A stretch of DNA of 50,487 nt, taken from assembly GCF_002014965.1 (NCBI RefSeq), contig NZ_MUXT01000007.1, forward strand, positions 1 through 50,487, written 5' to 3'. Source of the DNA: Moraxella canis (GTDB lineage: Bacteria; Pseudomonadota; Gammaproteobacteria; Pseudomonadales; Moraxellaceae). The position numbers and the translations under genes are program-made. The stretch's first letter is position 1, and every line of letters starts with the position of its first letter. The notes beneath the pieces are model-generated. The model did no database searches. It saw only the letters and a program-made list of their open reading frames with translations, and was not told the DNA's origin. Below are positions 29,116 to 41,133 of the stretch, piece by piece.

Positions 29116-29138
29116 TTAAAATAATCATAAGGTTTGAA

Positions 29139-30419
29139 ATGCAATTTTCAAAATTTGGCGAAAAATTTATTCAAGATAGCCCCATCCTACAGCTGATGGA
29201 TGATTTGGGCAGTGCACTAAACAGTGATACGCCGATCAATATGCTTGGCGGCGGTAATCCTGCCAACATCCCAGAGGTATCGGCAGCGTATGAGGCAGCG
29301 CTCCAGCAGATCGCTGCCAGCGGCGCAGCGATAGAAAGTGTGAGTAATTATGCGTCGCCGCAAGGTGACGCCAAATTTATCAAAGTGCTTGTTGAATTTT
29401 TCAATCGTCGCTATGGTTGGGGGCTGACCTCTGATCACATCGTACTGACCAACGGCTCTCAAAACGCGTTCTTTTATCTGTTTAATTTATTTGCAGGACA
29501 GTTTTGTGATGGCAGCCATAAATCCATCTTACTGCCCTTAGCGCCTGAATATGTGGGCTATGCAGATGTACAAGTTGAGGGATCCCATTTTGTGTCATTG
29601 CCGCCAATCATAGAAAAAACCACGCATGAAGGTCATGAAGGATTCTTTAAATATAAAGTTGATTTTGATGCTCTTGAAAATTTAGAAGAATTAAATAATA
29701 ATCAAATTGGCGCAATTTGCTGCTCACGCCCAACCAATCCTACAGGCAATGTGCTGACAGACAGTGAGATGGCGCATCTAAAACAGCTTGCCAAAAAGCA
29801 TGGCATCCCGTTGATCATTGATAATGCCTATGGTGCACCGTTTCCAAATATCATCCACACCGGCGCAAGCCTTGAGTGGGATGATGAGACCATCTTATGC
29901 TTTAGCCTATCAAAGGTTGGTCTGCCGGGCGTGCGCACGGGCATTATCATTGCGCATCCAAAGATTGCTAAGGCTGTCAGCAACATGAACGCCATTGTGA
30001 ATCTATCGCCGGTGCGCTTTGGGGCGGCGATTGCCACACCGTTATTTGAAAATGATGAGATTATTCGCCTGTCTGATGAGCTTATCTCCCCATTTTATAA
30101 AAAACAATCCGCATTTGCCATCCGCCGTCTCCAAGAAGAATTTGCAGATTATCCAGTTTATATCCATCAGCCTGAAGGTGCGATTTTTCTGTGGGTATGG
30201 TTTGAGGGTTTGCCGATTTCTACGACCAAGCTGTATCAGATTTTAAAGGAGCAAGGCACGCTGATTATCCCAAGCGAGCATTTTTTTGTGGGTATGCAGA
30301 CGGCGGATTATCCACACGCCAAAGAGTGTATCCGCTTGTCGATCGCCCAAGACGACCACACGCTTGACCAAGGCATCAAAACGATTGGTGAAGTGGTTAG
30401 GCAGTTGTATCACAATTAA
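29139..30419 (+). CDS. avtA: Valine-pyruvate aminotransferase
   Basis: A fold-type I PLP aminotransferase of 426 residues. The start MQFSKFGEKFIQDSPILQLMDDLG, then MLGGGNPANIPEV, match AvtA, which exchanges amino groups between valine/alanine and their keto acids. PLP contacts are visible: NGSQNAFFYLFNLFAG, CCSRPTNPTGNVLTD, IIDNAYGAPFPNI and the lysine in CFSLSKVGLPGVRTG. A C-terminal arginine site reads KECIRLSIAQDD. It follows the decarboxylase gene and may be co-transcribed. A bidirectional terminator separates it from convergent ridA. Confidence 0.95.
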   Translation: MQFSKFGEKFIQDSPILQLMDDLGSALNSDTPINMLGGGNPANIPEVSAAYEAALQQIAASGAAIESVSNYASPQGDAKFIKVLVEFFNRRYGWGLTSDHIVLTNGSQNAFFYLFNLFAGQFCDGSHKSILLPLAPEYVGYADVQVEGSHFVSLPPIIEKTTHEGHEGFFKYKVDFDALENLEELNNNQIGAICCSRPTNPTGNVLTDSEMAHLKQLAKKHGIPLIIDNAYGAPFPNIIHTGASLEWDDETILCFSLSKVGLPGVRTGIIIAHPKIAKAVSNMNAIVNLSPVRFGAAIATPLFENDEIIRLSDELISPFYKKQSAFAIRRLQEEFADYPVYIHQPEGAIFLWVWFEGLPISTTKLYQILKEQGTLIIPSEHFFVGMQTADYPHAKECIRLSIAQDDHTLDQGIKTIGEVVRQLYHN

Positions 30420-30453
30420 AAAATACCGCAGCTCATCGGCTGCGGTATTTTTT
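30419..30453. terminator. Bidirectional terminator avtA/ridA
   Basis: AAATACCGCAGC (30421-30432) pairs with GCTGCGGTATTT (30439-30450), loop 6 nt, with A-run before and T-run after; it serves both convergent genes. Confidence 0.93.
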
Positions 30454-30458
30454 TTGGG

Positions 30459-30812
30459 TTATGATTGGGCGGCTGTTACCATGATCTCAACGAGCCAGTT
30501 TGGATTGACCAAGTTGGCTTGGATGGTTGCTCTTACTGGCGGAGTTGAGCCTGCCATCCATTCTTTCCAAGCGTTATTAAAGCCTTCAAAATCATCCAAA
30601 TTTTTGATGAATACTTGAGCAGATAGCAGATGATTTTTATCAGTGCCTGCCAAAGCCAATGCCTTATCGATATTAGCAAAGACTTGGCGTGACTGCCCAA
30701 CGATGTCAAGGCTATCATCGTCAGGTACTTGACCTGCCAAATAAACCACACCGCCATGAACCGCCACTTCGCTTAAGGTGTCATTGCTGTCAAATTTTTG
30801 GATTGTGCTCAT
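30459..30812 (-). CDS. ridA: RidA family enamine/imine deaminase
   Basis: RidA proteins hydrolyse reactive enamine/imine intermediates such as 2-aminoacrylate. The 117 residues show the YjgF/UK114 pattern: VAVHGGVVYLAGQVP, ANIDKALALAGTDKNHLLSAQVFIKNLDDF and the catalytic-arginine region TPPVRATIQANLV. It lies 13 bp after dadA. DadA releases imino acids when oxidising D-amino acids, so the pair makes sense as an oxidase plus imine-clearing enzyme. This subgroup lacks certainty as to substrate; some members are not the housekeeping RidA. Confidence 0.93.
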   Translation of the reverse strand: MSTIQKFDSNDTLSEVAVHGGVVYLAGQVPDDDSLDIVGQSRQVFANIDKALALAGTDKNHLLSAQVFIKNLDDFEGFNNAWKEWMAGSTPPVRATIQANLVNPNWLVEIMVTAAQS

Positions 30813-30825
30813 AAGTTTTCCTTAT

Positions 30826-32082
30826 TTAGACTGACTGATAACGCGCCAATGACAGCCCCTCAAGGCTGATGTCAGGCGTCTGATGGGTAATAATATCACT
30901 GATGAGGCTGCCAGAGCCGCAGGACATGGTCCAGCCCAGCGTGCCGTGACCTGTATTGAGATACAGATTCTCAAAATGCGTCTGACCGATGATGGGTGTG
31001 CCATCTGGCGTCATGGGTCTTAACCCTGTCCAAAAAGTTGCATTCGCCAAATCTCCGCCATCAAACAGGCTTTTGGTCACCATCTCAAGTGTATCGCGGC
31101 GCTGCTTGCGTAAGCTCAGATCAAAACCGCCAAGCTCCGCCATGCCGCCCACTCGGATGCGCCGATCAAATCGCGTGATGGCAATTTTATAGGTTTCATC
31201 GATGACGGTAGAAATGGGCGCGCGGCTTTCATCAGTGATGGGCACCGTTAGCGAATATCCCTTAACCGGATACACTGGTAAATCAAGCCCCAAGGATTTT
31301 GCCATCGCGCGTGAATAACTGCCCAATGCAAGTACATAGCTGTCCGCGGTAATCAGCTCGCCATCCGCAATGACGCCGGTGATTTTTTGGTGATCGTGAG
31401 TGATTTTGTCAATCGTGGTGTTAAAACGAAATTCTACGCCCATTTGTTTGCAGATTTCAGCCAAGGCTTTGGTGAATAAATTACAGTCGCCAGTTTCGTC
31501 GTGCGGCAGTCGCAGACCGCCGGTTAGCTGTGCTGACGCATGCGCCAAAGCAGGCTCAGCTTGGCTTAGGCTGTCTTTGTCTAATAGCTCATAGTCCACA
31601 CCACATTCTTTGAGGACTTCGATGTCTTTACCGACTTGGTCAAGCTGTGCTTGGGTGCGAAACAGCTGAAGCGTGCCTTGGGTGCGGTGCTCATAACCGA
31701 TGCCGGTGTCTTCACGAAGCTGCCCAAAGCAGTCGCGGCTATATTCAGCCACTCGCATCATGCGCGCTTTATTGATGGCGTAGCGCTCGCTGGTGCAGTT
31801 TTTGAGCATTTGGGTAAGCCATGCCATCTGAAAGCTTGACCCATCAGGACGAATCGCCAAGGGTGCGTGCTTTTGAAACAGCCATTTGACAGCTTTCATG
31901 GGGATTTGTGGAGCAGCCCAAGGCGTTGAGTAGCCTGGCGAGATCTGCCCAGCATTACCGAAGCTTGTCTCTTCAGCAACGGTATGCTGACGCTCGATGA
32001 CAGTGACTTGGACGCCTTTTTTGGCAAGATAATACGCCGTCGTAGTGCCGATGACGCCGCCGCCTAAAACCAAAACTTTCAT
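30826..32082 (-). CDS. dadA: D-amino acid dehydrogenase small subunit
   Basis: DadA is a membrane-associated flavoprotein that oxidises D-alanine and other D-amino acids to keto acids. The FAD-binding start [23 protein letters not shown] is clear, followed by [41 protein letters not shown] and the C-terminal [14 protein letters not shown] and [16 protein letters not shown] blocks. Length (418) is normal. It is coupled to ridA. The alanine racemase gene dadX that often accompanies dadA is absent here, as is an adjacent Lrp-type regulator. Confidence 0.96.
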   Translation of the reverse strand: MKVLVLGGGVIGTTTAYYLAKKGVQVTVIERQHTVAEETSFGNAGQISPGYSTPWAAPQIPMKAVKWLFQKHAPLAIRPDGSSFQMAWLTQMLKNCTSERYAINKARMMRVAEYSRDCFGQLREDTGIGYEHRTQGTLQLFRTQAQLDQVGKDIEVLKECGVDYELLDKDSLSQAEPALAHASAQLTGGLRLPHDETGDCNLFTKALAEICKQMGVEFRFNTTIDKITHDHQKITGVIADGELITADSYVLALGSYSRAMAKSLGLDLPVYPVKGYSLTVPITDESRAPISTVIDETYKIAITRFDRRIRVGGMAELGGFDLSLRKQRRDTLEMVTKSLFDGGDLANATFWTGLRPMTPDGTPIIGQTHFENLYLNTGHGTLGWTMSCGSGSLISDIITHQTPDISLEGLSLARYQSV

Positions 32083-32194
32083 GCGATGTTCCTAAGTAGG
32101 CAAAATATGTATGCTTGCATATGATAACAGGCGGACGCAATCGCTGACAAGCCAAAAACACTGATTGATTAAAATATTCACTGAAGCAAAATTA

Positions 32195-32203
32195 TGATAT
32201 ACT
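32195..32203 (+). promoter_or_regulatory. thiC promoter (-10)
   Basis: TGATATACT, extended -10, ends 9 bp before the first base of the TPP aptamer, the position expected for a riboswitch-led transcript. Confidence 0.55.
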
Positions 32204-32211
32204 GATTTTAT

Positions 32212-32332
32212 AACTTGACGGAGTACAGCCAATCAGCTGTTGAGATTGTTTTATTTTTATGATGAGATTCATAAGAATTATAAACAAATACCGTTGAACC
32301 TGTAAGGTTAATACCTGCGTAGGAATCAAGTT
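32212..32332 (+). ncRNA. TPP riboswitch (THI element)
   Basis: Closing stem AACTTGA (32212-32218) with TCAAGTT (32326-32332). Conserved aptamer blocks are visible: the CTGTTGAGAT element (32237-32246, a variant of CUGAGA) and CCGTTGAACCTG with ATACCTGCGTAGGAA (32291-32325). It precedes thiC, a classic target. The region between aptamer and start (32333-32401) can form a hairpin, AAATGGCT with AGCCAATTT, beside the ribosome site TAAGGAC. Control is therefore probably at translation initiation (inference). Confidence 0.94.
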
Positions 32333-32392
32333 AATTAAAGATAAGCCACCGCTGGCATGGTCTTTAAATGGCTTGATTTGTAGCCAATTTAA

Positions 32393-34270
<1,878 letters not shown>

Positions 34271-34300
34271 TCCTGCTGCATGTTTTGGCGTATTGTCAAG

Positions 34301-34332
34301 ATGGCTTGTCGGATGGGTGTTCGGCAAGCCAT
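34301..34332 (+). terminator. Possible terminator after thiC
   Basis: ATGGCTTGTCGGA (34301-34313) pairs with TTCGGCAAGCCAT (34320-34332) with two G:U pairs. No clean T-run follows, so it may only stabilise the 3' end. Confidence 0.55.
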
Positions 34333-34340
34333 TATAATTC

Positions 34341-34349
34341 TGCTATAAT
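34341..34349 (+). promoter_or_regulatory. ABC exporter extended -10 promoter
   Basis: TGCTATAAT, perfect extended -10, lies 31 bp before the ATG and 8 bp after the thiC hairpin. Confidence 0.65.
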
Positions 34350-34379
34350 GAATGACTTTATTCATAAAATTGGTCACTT

Positions 34380-36218
34380 ATGTCGTTCTTTTCATATTTT
34401 GAAAAACGTTTAGAATCTTTTCCTAATATCAGCTTACCTACCCATACCCATTCGCTGGCTTCTTTTATTTATGCCTGTACTTATGGCTATCGCGGTTGGC
34501 TTTTATTATTTACCGTGCTGACGGCGATTTCTGGGATTTATTGGGCGTATGTCTACGCGTGGGTTGGGCAAATTGTTGATTGGCTCAATTTGTATTCTCC
34601 CAGTGAATTTTGGGCACAAAAAAAGTCAGATTTATTGATCATGCTGGCAATCAGCGCGTTCATTCCTTTGGTGCTTTTGTTTGAGACGACTGTTCAGCAT
34701 CAGGTCCTACAAGGCGTGGTTCCCATGCGTCTGCGCTGGATTTTTCATCAGCATATGCTGGGTCAGTCGATGCAGTTTTATCAAGATGAATTCTCTGGTC
34801 GTGTGTCAGCCAAAGTGATGCAAACAGCGCTGGCGGTGCGTGATGTGGTGATGACGCTGATTGGCGTGTTTGTCTTTATCATTACATTTTTGATGGGTGC
34901 TGGCGCAGTTTTGACAGGCATTCATCCACTGCTGATGGTGCCGTTTGTGTTTTGGGTGTTGGCGGTGGCTGGTTTGTTGGTGTTTTTATTACCAAGGCTG
35001 CAGCGCACCAGTCAAGCTCAGGCGGACGCGCGCGCTTTGATGACAGGACGGATCACTGATGCTTATGCCAATATCGGCACGGTGAAGCTATTTAGCCATT
35101 CACGCCGAGAGTCTGGCTATGCTAAGGAAGCCATGCAGCATTTTTTGGGCAAGGTGCATAACCAAATGCGTCTCATCTCATTGCTTGAGATTTTGGTTTC
35201 TATGATCGCGGTTTTGACGGTCTCAGGATCGGTTGCGATGAGCGTGTATTTGTGGATGTCTGGCGTGGTGGGTGCAGGCGCGGTGGCAGTTGCAGGGGCG
35301 CTTGCGATTCGCTTGCAGGGCTTGACGCACTGGGTGCTTTGGGAGACGGCAAGTTTGTTTGAGCATCTGGGGACTGTCCAAGATGGCATGAAGACTTTGA
35401 CCACGCCGCATCATGTGGTGGATGATCCCAATGCCAAAGAGTTTCACGTGAAACACGGTCAGATTGACTTTAGTCAGGTGGTCTTTAATTATGGCAAAAA
35501 AAATCAAACCCATCCTTTATTAGACGATTTTACCTTATCCATCAAAGCAGGCGAAAAAGTCGGATTGGTGGGTCGCTCAGGTGCAGGCAAGTCCACACTG
35601 GTCAATTTGCTTTTGCGATTTTATGATGTTGATGGCGGCAAAATTTGCATCGATCATCAAGATATCAAAGCCATCACCCAAGAATCTTTGCGCCAAAATA
35701 TCGGCATGGTCACCCAAGATACATCCCTACTACATCGCACGGTGCGTGAAAACATCGCCTATGGTCGCCCAGATGCCACCGATGATGAGATCATCGCTGC
35801 CGCCAAAGCAGCGCATGCGTGGGACTTTATCCAGACCCTAAAAGACAAGCAGGGTAATACAGGACTTGATACCCAGGTCGGCGAGCGCGGTGTCAAGCTG
35901 TCAGGTGGTCAGCGCCAGCGTATTGCCATCGCCCGCGTCATGCTCAAAAATGCGCCGATTTTATTGCTTGATGAAGCAACCAGTGCGCTAGACAGTGAAG
36001 TTGAACACGCCATCACCCAAAGTCTTGATGATATGATGGCAGGCAAAACCGTCATCGCCATCGCTCATCGGTTATCAACCATCGCTTCGATGGATAGACT
36101 GGTGGTGATGGACGAAGGGCGTATTGTTGAGATGGGTAGTCATGATGAACTGATCGCCAAAGACGGCGTGTATGCCTCGCTTTGGGCGCGCCAAAGCGGC
36201 GGATTTTTGGCTGAATGA
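34380..36218 (+). CDS. ABC exporter, fused membrane and ATPase domains
   Basis: A 612-residue half-transporter that would work as a dimer in the inner membrane. The N-terminal part (about 1-330) has six predicted helices, for example GWLLLFTVLTAISGIYWAY and LIGVFVFIITFLMGAGAVL. The ATPase part (about 355-612) has Walker A VGRSGAGKSTL, Q-loop GMVTQDTSLLHR, signature LSGGQRQRIAIAR, Walker B ILLLDEATSALD and H-loop IAIAHRLST. Type IV (MsbA/lipid or multidrug-like) exporter; substrate unknown. It sits alone with its own promoter. A parS-like site encodes FHVKH at the start of the ATPase half. Confidence 0.93.
   Translation: MSFFSYFEKRLESFPNISLPTHTHSLASFIYACTYGYRGWLLLFTVLTAISGIYWAYVYAWVGQIVDWLNLYSPSEFWAQKKSDLLIMLAISAFIPLVLLFETTVQHQVLQGVVPMRLRWIFHQHMLGQSMQFYQDEFSGRVSAKVMQTALAVRDVVMTLIGVFVFIITFLMGAGAVLTGIHPLLMVPFVFWVLAVAGLLVFLLPRLQRTSQAQADARALMTGRITDAYANIGTVKLFSHSRRESGYAKEAMQHFLGKVHNQMRLISLLEILVSMIAVLTVSGSVAMSVYLWMSGVVGAGAVAVAGALAIRLQGLTHWVLWETASLFEHLGTVQDGMKTLTTPHHVVDDPNAKEFHVKHGQIDFSQVVFNYGKKNQTHPLLDDFTLSIKAGEKVGLVGRSGAGKSTLVNLLLRFYDVDGGKICIDHQDIKAITQESLRQNIGMVTQDTSLLHRTVRENIAYGRPDATDDEIIAAAKAAHAWDFIQTLKDKQGNTGLDTQVGERGVKLSGGQRQRIAIARVMLKNAPILLLDEATSALDSEVEHAITQSLDDMMAGKTVIAIAHRLSTIASMDRLVVMDEGRIVEMGSHDELIAKDGVYASLWARQSGGFLAE
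35440..35455. other. parS-like site 7 (within ABC exporter gene)
   Basis: AGTTTCACGTGAAACA, identical to site 3, with one mismatch at outer position 1. It lies about 18.5 kb right of oriC. Confidence 0.75.
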
Positions 36219-36353
36219 TCTGATCCGATCATCTAAGCTGATTAAGATAACTTTAAACACACAGTTACAATACCGCCGTTTTGCTTAAAATTTGCTTAAG
36301 ATTTTTGTGGTTTAATGGCATCAAATCTCGCTTTTACCTTATTTGGGGTGTTT

Positions 36354-36728
36354 ATGAAAATTCAACATATCGCTGTGGCAGCAGTGGCTGCAATTACTTT
36401 GAGTGCTTGCACTGCGCACGCCAACAACCAAACTCAAGCTACCAAAGCCCCCGCTGTGATGCCTGCTGCCCAAAATAGCACCATCGCACAGGCTAAGACC
36501 TTGCGTGATGACACAAAAGTGGTTGTACAAGGTAAATTGACACGCTATGTCGGCGACGAAAAATTTGAGCTTCAAGACGGTACAGGCAGTATCATCGTTG
36601 AGATTGATGATGATTATTATCAAAATAATCCACAGTCTTTGGTGGGTAAAACTGTGATCATTCACGGTGAGATTGATCGTGATGACCGCCGCATTGAGAT
36701 TGATGCCAAGCGCCTTCAAGTGCGTTAA
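36354..36728 (+). CDS. YgiW/YdeI-type OB-fold stress protein, putative lipoprotein
   Basis: From ATG 36354 (preceded by GGGGTG) the protein has 124 residues. The N-terminal signal has a lipobox-like LSAC at about 16-19, so it may be lipid-anchored; cleavage after the later AHA is the alternative. The rest is a BOF (bacterial OB-fold) domain: TIAQAKTLRDDTKVVVQGKLTRYVGDEKFELQDGTGSI (read as three short blocks) ending in EIDAKRLQVR. YgiW/YdeI/VisP relatives are periplasmic stress-tolerance proteins binding small ligands. It is isolated, with a strong terminator after it. Confidence 0.85.
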   Translation: MKIQHIAVAAVAAITLSACTAHANNQTQATKAPAVMPAAQNSTIAQAKTLRDDTKVVVQGKLTRYVGDEKFELQDGTGSIIVEIDDDYYQNNPQSLVGKTVIIHGEIDRDDRRIEIDAKRLQVR

Positions 36729-36762
36729 TTGGGTGAATTTGGTTTAATAATATCTTGAAATT

Positions 36763-36793
36763 AAAATCCCATGCTGCATGGCATGGGATTTTT
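36763..36793. terminator. Bidirectional terminator, ygiW-like/argH
   Basis: AAAATCCCATGC (36763-36774) pairs with GCATGGGATTTT (36781-36792), loop 6 nt; A/T tails on both sides serve the two convergent genes. Confidence 0.92.
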
Positions 36794-36816
36794 AGATTAA
36801 ATGGCTTTCTTAAGCC

Positions 36817-38220
36817 TTAAGCGGTTTTGGTGGGATGGATGATCCGCTCACGACCGCGCTCAATCGCTGCCAAAACTTGATTGGGCGCGGTACCACCGAT
36901 GTGGTCGCGCGCGCTCAACGACCCTTCAAGCGTCAAACAGTCAAAGACATCGTCGCCGATGAGTGGGCTAAAGCTTTTTAACTCATCTAGCGAAAGCTCG
37001 CTCAGATCCACGCCTTTTGAGACGCCAAGCCCAACTGCTTTACCGACCACTTCGTGCGCATCACGAAACGGCAAGCCTTTTTTGACCAAATAATCTGCCA
37101 AGTCCGTTGCTGTGGCGTAGCCTTTCATGGTCGCTGCACGCATATTATCGGCATTTGGGGTGATGTTTGGTAGCATATCGGCAAAGGCAAGCAAGCTACC
37201 ACTTAGGGTGTCCACGCAGTCAAACAGTGGCTCTTTGTCTTCTTGATTGTCTTTATTGTAGGCAAGCGGCTGATTTTTCATGAGCGTCAGCAAAGTGGTG
37301 AGCTGTCCAAACACGCGCGCTGCCTTACCGCGTACCAATTCTGGGACATCGGGATTTTTCTTTTGTGGCATGATCGATGAGCCTGTGCAGAAGCGATCAG
37401 GAATATGCACAAAGCCAAACTGAGCGCTCATCCACAAGATCAGCTCTTCGCTCATGCGCGATAAGTGCATCATCAAGATAGACGCATTGGCAGTAAACTC
37501 AATGGCAAAATCACGATCAGACACCGCATCCAGTGAGTTTTGGCAAATGTCCTCAAAGCCAAGCAGACGCGCGGTGATGGTGCGATCAATCGGATAGGTA
37601 GTGCCTGCCAGTGCAGCAGATCCGAGTGGCATTTGATTAATGCGGCGGCGCGTATCCACGAAACGCTCGCTATCACGCACCAGCATCTCAAACCATGCCA
37701 TCACGTGATGCCCAAAGCTGACAGGCTGAGCCGTCTGAAGATGGGTAAATCCAGGCATGATGGTGTGAGTGTGGTTGGCTGCCAAATCAAGTAGCCCAGT
37801 TTGTAGCTTGGCAAGTAGCCCCAAGATATTATCTGTTTCATCACGCAGCCACAGGCGGATATCTGTAGCGACTTGATCATTACGGCTGCGACCAGTGTGC
37901 AGCTTTTTGCCGACATCACCGATGAGCGCCGTCAAGCGACTTTCGATATTCATATGAACATCTTCAAGCACCACCGACCACTCAAACTCGCCTTTGTCGA
38001 TCTCGGCTTGAATTTGAGTCAGACCTTGAATGATTTGATCAGATTCGTCTTGGGTGATGATGCCACACGCACCCAACATGGTGGCGTGGGCGATTGAGCC
38101 TTGGATGTCTTGGCGCGCCATGCGCTTATCAAAATTGACCGACGCGGTAAATTCCGCCACAAAACTGTCCGTCGCCTCTGAAAAACGACCACCCCACATA
38201 CTTGAAGTTTGTTCGCTCAT
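36817..38220 (-). CDS. argH: Argininosuccinate lyase
   Basis: ArgH splits argininosuccinate into arginine and fumarate, the last step of arginine synthesis. From ATG 38220 it has 467 residues, starting [19 protein letters not shown] chose this ATG, not the earlier in-frame start at 38244, because AAGGA lies 7 bp before it. Conserved blocks are [45 protein letters not shown] and the fumarase/lyase signature [12 protein letters not shown]. It is divergent from hemC. No other arg gene is nearby. Confidence 0.97.
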   Translation of the reverse strand: MSEQTSSMWGGRFSEATDSFVAEFTASVNFDKRMARQDIQGSIAHATMLGACGIITQDESDQIIQGLTQIQAEIDKGEFEWSVVLEDVHMNIESRLTALIGDVGKKLHTGRSRNDQVATDIRLWLRDETDNILGLLAKLQTGLLDLAANHTHTIMPGFTHLQTAQPVSFGHHVMAWFEMLVRDSERFVDTRRRINQMPLGSAALAGTTYPIDRTITARLLGFEDICQNSLDAVSDRDFAIEFTANASILMMHLSRMSEELILWMSAQFGFVHIPDRFCTGSSIMPQKKNPDVPELVRGKAARVFGQLTTLLTLMKNQPLAYNKDNQEDKEPLFDCVDTLSGSLLAFADMLPNITPNADNMRAATMKGYATATDLADYLVKKGLPFRDAHEVVGKAVGLGVSKGVDLSELSLDELKSFSPLIGDDVFDCLTLEGSLSARDHIGGTAPNQVLAAIERGRERIIHPTKTA

Positions 38221-38385
38221 GGTGATTCCTTGTATGACTTTCAAATGATAAAAACGTGCCCAAAGTATACCATAATTTTGGGCAGCGCGTGATGGTGCTT
38301 TTGTCTCAATTTTATAAATTGATTAATAAAAATATCTAATTAATAATAATCAGCATAAAGATCATCAATAAATCCATGGTAGATG

Positions 38386-38415
38386 TTGGTATTTGCTCGC
38401 CAAATTTCTTATAAT
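38386..38415 (+). promoter_or_regulatory. hemC promoter
   Basis: -35 TTGGTA (38386-38391), 18-bp spacer, consensus -10 TATAAT (38410-38415), in the 226-bp divergent argH-hemC region, which otherwise holds no gene. Confidence 0.5.
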
Positions 38416-38446
38416 AGGTTAAATTTATCAAAGATTTGGATCAAAT

Positions 38447-39406
38447 ATGACCACGCGCACCCTAACCATCGCCACACGCCAAAGTCCATTGGCGCTGTGG
38501 CAGGCAAATTTTATCAAAGCGAAACTTGAGCAATTATACCCATCGCTGTCAGTTGAGCTGCTTGAGATGGTCACCAAAGGCGATAAGATTTTGGACACGC
38601 CGCTTGCTAAAATTGGTGGTAAGGGGCTGTTTGTTAAGGAGCTTGAGCAGGCTTTGTATGATAAGCGCGCTGACATTGCGGTGCATTCGCTCAAAGATGT
38701 GCCGATGGTATTGCCCGAAGGGCTGATGCTTGGGGCGTATTGTGAGCGTCATGCGCCGACAGATGCGTTTGTGTCTAATCGTTTTGAGCGTTTGGATGAT
38801 TTGCCCATAGGGGCAGTTCTTGGCACATCCAGTTTACGCCGCGAGTGTCAGCTGCGTCAGGCGAGACCTGATTTGGACATCAAAAGTCTGCGCGGCAATG
38901 TTGGCACTCGGCTAGGCAAATTGGATGCAGGAGAATATGACGCCATCATCTTGGCGACCAGTGGTCTTGAGCGCTTGGGTTTACATGAGCGAATTCGTCA
39001 TGAGCTTGATGATGATCTGTCGCTGCCTGCGGTGGGTCAAGGGGCGCTTGCCATTGAATGCCGCCAAGATGATGAAGAAATAAAGTCGCTGCTATCCCCG
39101 CTAAACCATCCTAAGACGCGCCTGTGCGTGCTGGCTGAGCGTGCCATGAACCGCGCGCTTGAAGGCGGCTGTCAGGTGCCGATCGCAGGGTTTGCCGTGA
39201 TTGAAGAGGGTGTACTGACCCTGCGCGGACGCGTCGGCTCGGTGGATGGCAAGACTTTATTAAAAGCGAAGCAATCACTCAGATTGACTGGTGAAACTCA
39301 GATGGATGAACCAGCTGCCGAACAGCTTGGAGTGGACATCGCGCACGAGCTACTAACCCAAGGCGCGGATAATATCTTAAAACAAGTTTATCAAAACGCA
39401 CATTAA
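38447..39406 (+). CDS. hemC: Porphobilinogen deaminase (hydroxymethylbilane synthase)
   Basis: HemC joins four porphobilinogens into hydroxymethylbilane in heme synthesis. The 319 residues show the N-terminal [56 protein letters not shown] and [13 protein letters not shown] blocks. The dipyrromethane-cofactor cysteine is in [12 protein letters not shown]. hemD follows after 3 bp, the usual hemC-hemD operon. Confidence 0.97.
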   Translation: MTTRTLTIATRQSPLALWQANFIKAKLEQLYPSLSVELLEMVTKGDKILDTPLAKIGGKGLFVKELEQALYDKRADIAVHSLKDVPMVLPEGLMLGAYCERHAPTDAFVSNRFERLDDLPIGAVLGTSSLRRECQLRQARPDLDIKSLRGNVGTRLGKLDAGEYDAIILATSGLERLGLHERIRHELDDDLSLPAVGQGALAIECRQDDEEIKSLLSPLNHPKTRLCVLAERAMNRALEGGCQVPIAGFAVIEEGVLTLRGRVGSVDGKTLLKAKQSLRLTGETQMDEPAAEQLGVDIAHELLTQGADNILKQVYQNAH

Positions 39407-39409
39407 TCC

Positions 39410-40174
39410 ATGATGCCAACGTTACTCATCAATACCCGACCTAAGCACCGCGGACAAGCCATTCGCCAAATGACGGATATGACGGTCATTGATCTGCCGC
39501 TATTAGACATCGAAACGCTGCCCATGACACAAGCTGAAGTGTCGATGATGCACGCATGGCTTGATCATCACTACGATGCGCTTGTGGTGACCAGTGTTGA
39601 GTCGGCGCGGCGTGCGCTTGAGTATTTGGATGATCTACATGGTGGGCGTGATTGGCAACAAACACTGCCTGATGCGCCCATCGTTGCTGTCGGCTCGGCG
39701 ACTGCCAAAGTGCTGACTGATCGTGGAATATCTGTCATTTTACCAAAGATTGCCAATAATGAAGGCATGCTGGCTATGGCTGAGATCCAAGCGCTGACAT
39801 CGGGCAGTAGGCTTTTGATTTGGCGGGGTGTTGGTGGGCGCAAGCTATTAAACGACACATTAACAGCGCGGGGCGTTAAGATTGATGTTATTCGTTGGTA
39901 TGAGCGATTCATCCCCGCAGATTTGGTGGAGAATTTTCAACAAAATTTAACAATCATTAACGAAACAGCCGATATCTTTGTCATTATCAGCAGTGAGATG
40001 GCGTATCAAGCATGGCGGGGGCTTTCGCATCATCGGCGGTACCGCTATCTGGCACTCGGCGAGCGACTTAAGAATATCATCCATGCTCATGAGCCTGACG
40101 CGATGGTTGATGAGCTTGTGACGCTTGAGCCTGATGAGATTCGCCAGGTTATTCACCAACATTCTTTAGCCTAA
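39410..40174 (+). CDS. hemD: Uroporphyrinogen-III synthase
   Basis: HemD closes hydroxymethylbilane to uroporphyrinogen III with inversion of ring D. The family is poorly conserved; support comes from position directly after hemC and from patterns LLINTRPKHRGQAI, DALVVTSVESARRALEYL, PIVAVGSATAKVLTDRG, SGSRLLIWRGVGGRKLLNDTL and VIRWYERFIPA. Length (254) is normal, giving two Rossmann-like lobes. hemX/hemY, which follow in many gamma-proteobacteria, are absent. Confidence 0.93.
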   Translation: MMPTLLINTRPKHRGQAIRQMTDMTVIDLPLLDIETLPMTQAEVSMMHAWLDHHYDALVVTSVESARRALEYLDDLHGGRDWQQTLPDAPIVAVGSATAKVLTDRGISVILPKIANNEGMLAMAEIQALTSGSRLLIWRGVGGRKLLNDTLTARGVKIDVIRWYERFIPADLVENFQQNLTIINETADIFVIISSEMAYQAWRGLSHHRRYRYLALGERLKNIIHAHEPDAMVDELVTLEPDEIRQVIHQHSLA

Positions 40175-40200
40175 CCCAAACCAAGCCATACCGATCTTAC

Positions 40201-40209
40201 TGGTATGAT
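40201..40209 (+). promoter_or_regulatory. rlmB extended -10-like promoter
   Basis: TGGTATGAT lies 30 bp before the rlmB ATG, in the 64-bp gap after hemD. Confidence 0.45.
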
Positions 40210-40238
40210 AATCAATGTAATCACTCAAAGATACTACC

Positions 40239-41111
40239 ATGAAAAAACACGGTCAAAAATCAGATCACCGCAACTTAAAATCTCATTCTAAAGAAAAACT
40301 AAATAAAATATCTCGTCAAGCTAAGCCAGCCAAACCCAAAAATCCTTATTTTTACGGCATCCACGCTGTCAGCATGCTGCTCAAACGCCGCCCTGAAGAG
40401 GTGCTAAGCTTATTTATTCAGAGGCGTGATGATGGTCAAATGAGCGAAGAACACCGACGTATCGCAGCGTCTGCTGAGCAATTTGGGATCAGTATCCAAA
40501 GCGCTCAGCGCGAGCGCCTGACCGAGCTTTGTGACAGTCCGCAGCATCAAGGCGTTGTCGCTTTGGCACGCCCTACGCCGATGGCAGATGAGGCGGTGCT
40601 AGATGAGCTTATGGACAAAGATGAGGCGCTGTTTTTGGTGCTTGATCAGATCACTGATGCCCATAATTTGGGTGCCTGCTTGCGTAGCGCTTGTGCGATG
40701 GGCGTAGATGCAGTGATCATCCCACGCCATCAGTCTGCACCGATGACACCAACGGTTGCGAAGGTTTCGGTGGGGGCTTCGGAGGTCATCAGTGTCATCA
40801 GTGTGACCAATTTAGCTCGCACCCTTGAGAAACTCAAAAAAGCAGGCGTGTTCGTATTTGGGACGGCGCTTGATGATACCGCTAAGCCAGCGTTTGAGTG
40901 CGACTTTGGGGGCAAGGTTGCCATCATCATGGGCTCAGAGGGCGAAGGTATGCGCAGATTGACGCAGACTTTGTGCGATACTTTGGTCTATATTCCTATG
41001 GCGCCGATCGCTGATCGTCCCCAAAGTCTGAATGTGAGCGTGGCGACAGGGATGATGCTGTATGAAGTGATGCGCCAAAGACAAGGATTTGGGCAGATGC
41101 CGCTTGTTTGA
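40239..41111 (+). CDS. rlmB: 23S rRNA (guanosine-2251-2'-O)-methyltransferase
   Basis: A SpoU-class knot methyltransferase of 290 residues. After a basic N-terminal tail (about 1-32) comes the ribosomal L30e-like substrate domain (YFYGIHAVSMLLKRRPEEV). The SPOUT catalytic domain has DAHNLGACLRSACAMGVD, VAIIMGSEGEGMRR and IPMAPIADRPQSLNVSVATGMMLYEV. The motifs fit RlmB (YjfH), which methylates G2251 in the ribosomal P loop. The basic N-terminal extension is longer than in E. coli RlmB and may bind RNA. Confidence 0.93.
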   Translation: MKKHGQKSDHRNLKSHSKEKLNKISRQAKPAKPKNPYFYGIHAVSMLLKRRPEEVLSLFIQRRDDGQMSEEHRRIAASAEQFGISIQSAQRERLTELCDSPQHQGVVALARPTPMADEAVLDELMDKDEALFLVLDQITDAHNLGACLRSACAMGVDAVIIPRHQSAPMTPTVAKVSVGASEVISVISVTNLARTLEKLKKAGVFVFGTALDDTAKPAFECDFGGKVAIIMGSEGEGMRRLTQTLCDTLVYIPMAPIADRPQSLNVSVATGMMLYEVMRQRQGFGQMPLV

Positions 41112-41133
41112 TGAGCATAATCATCACCCAAAT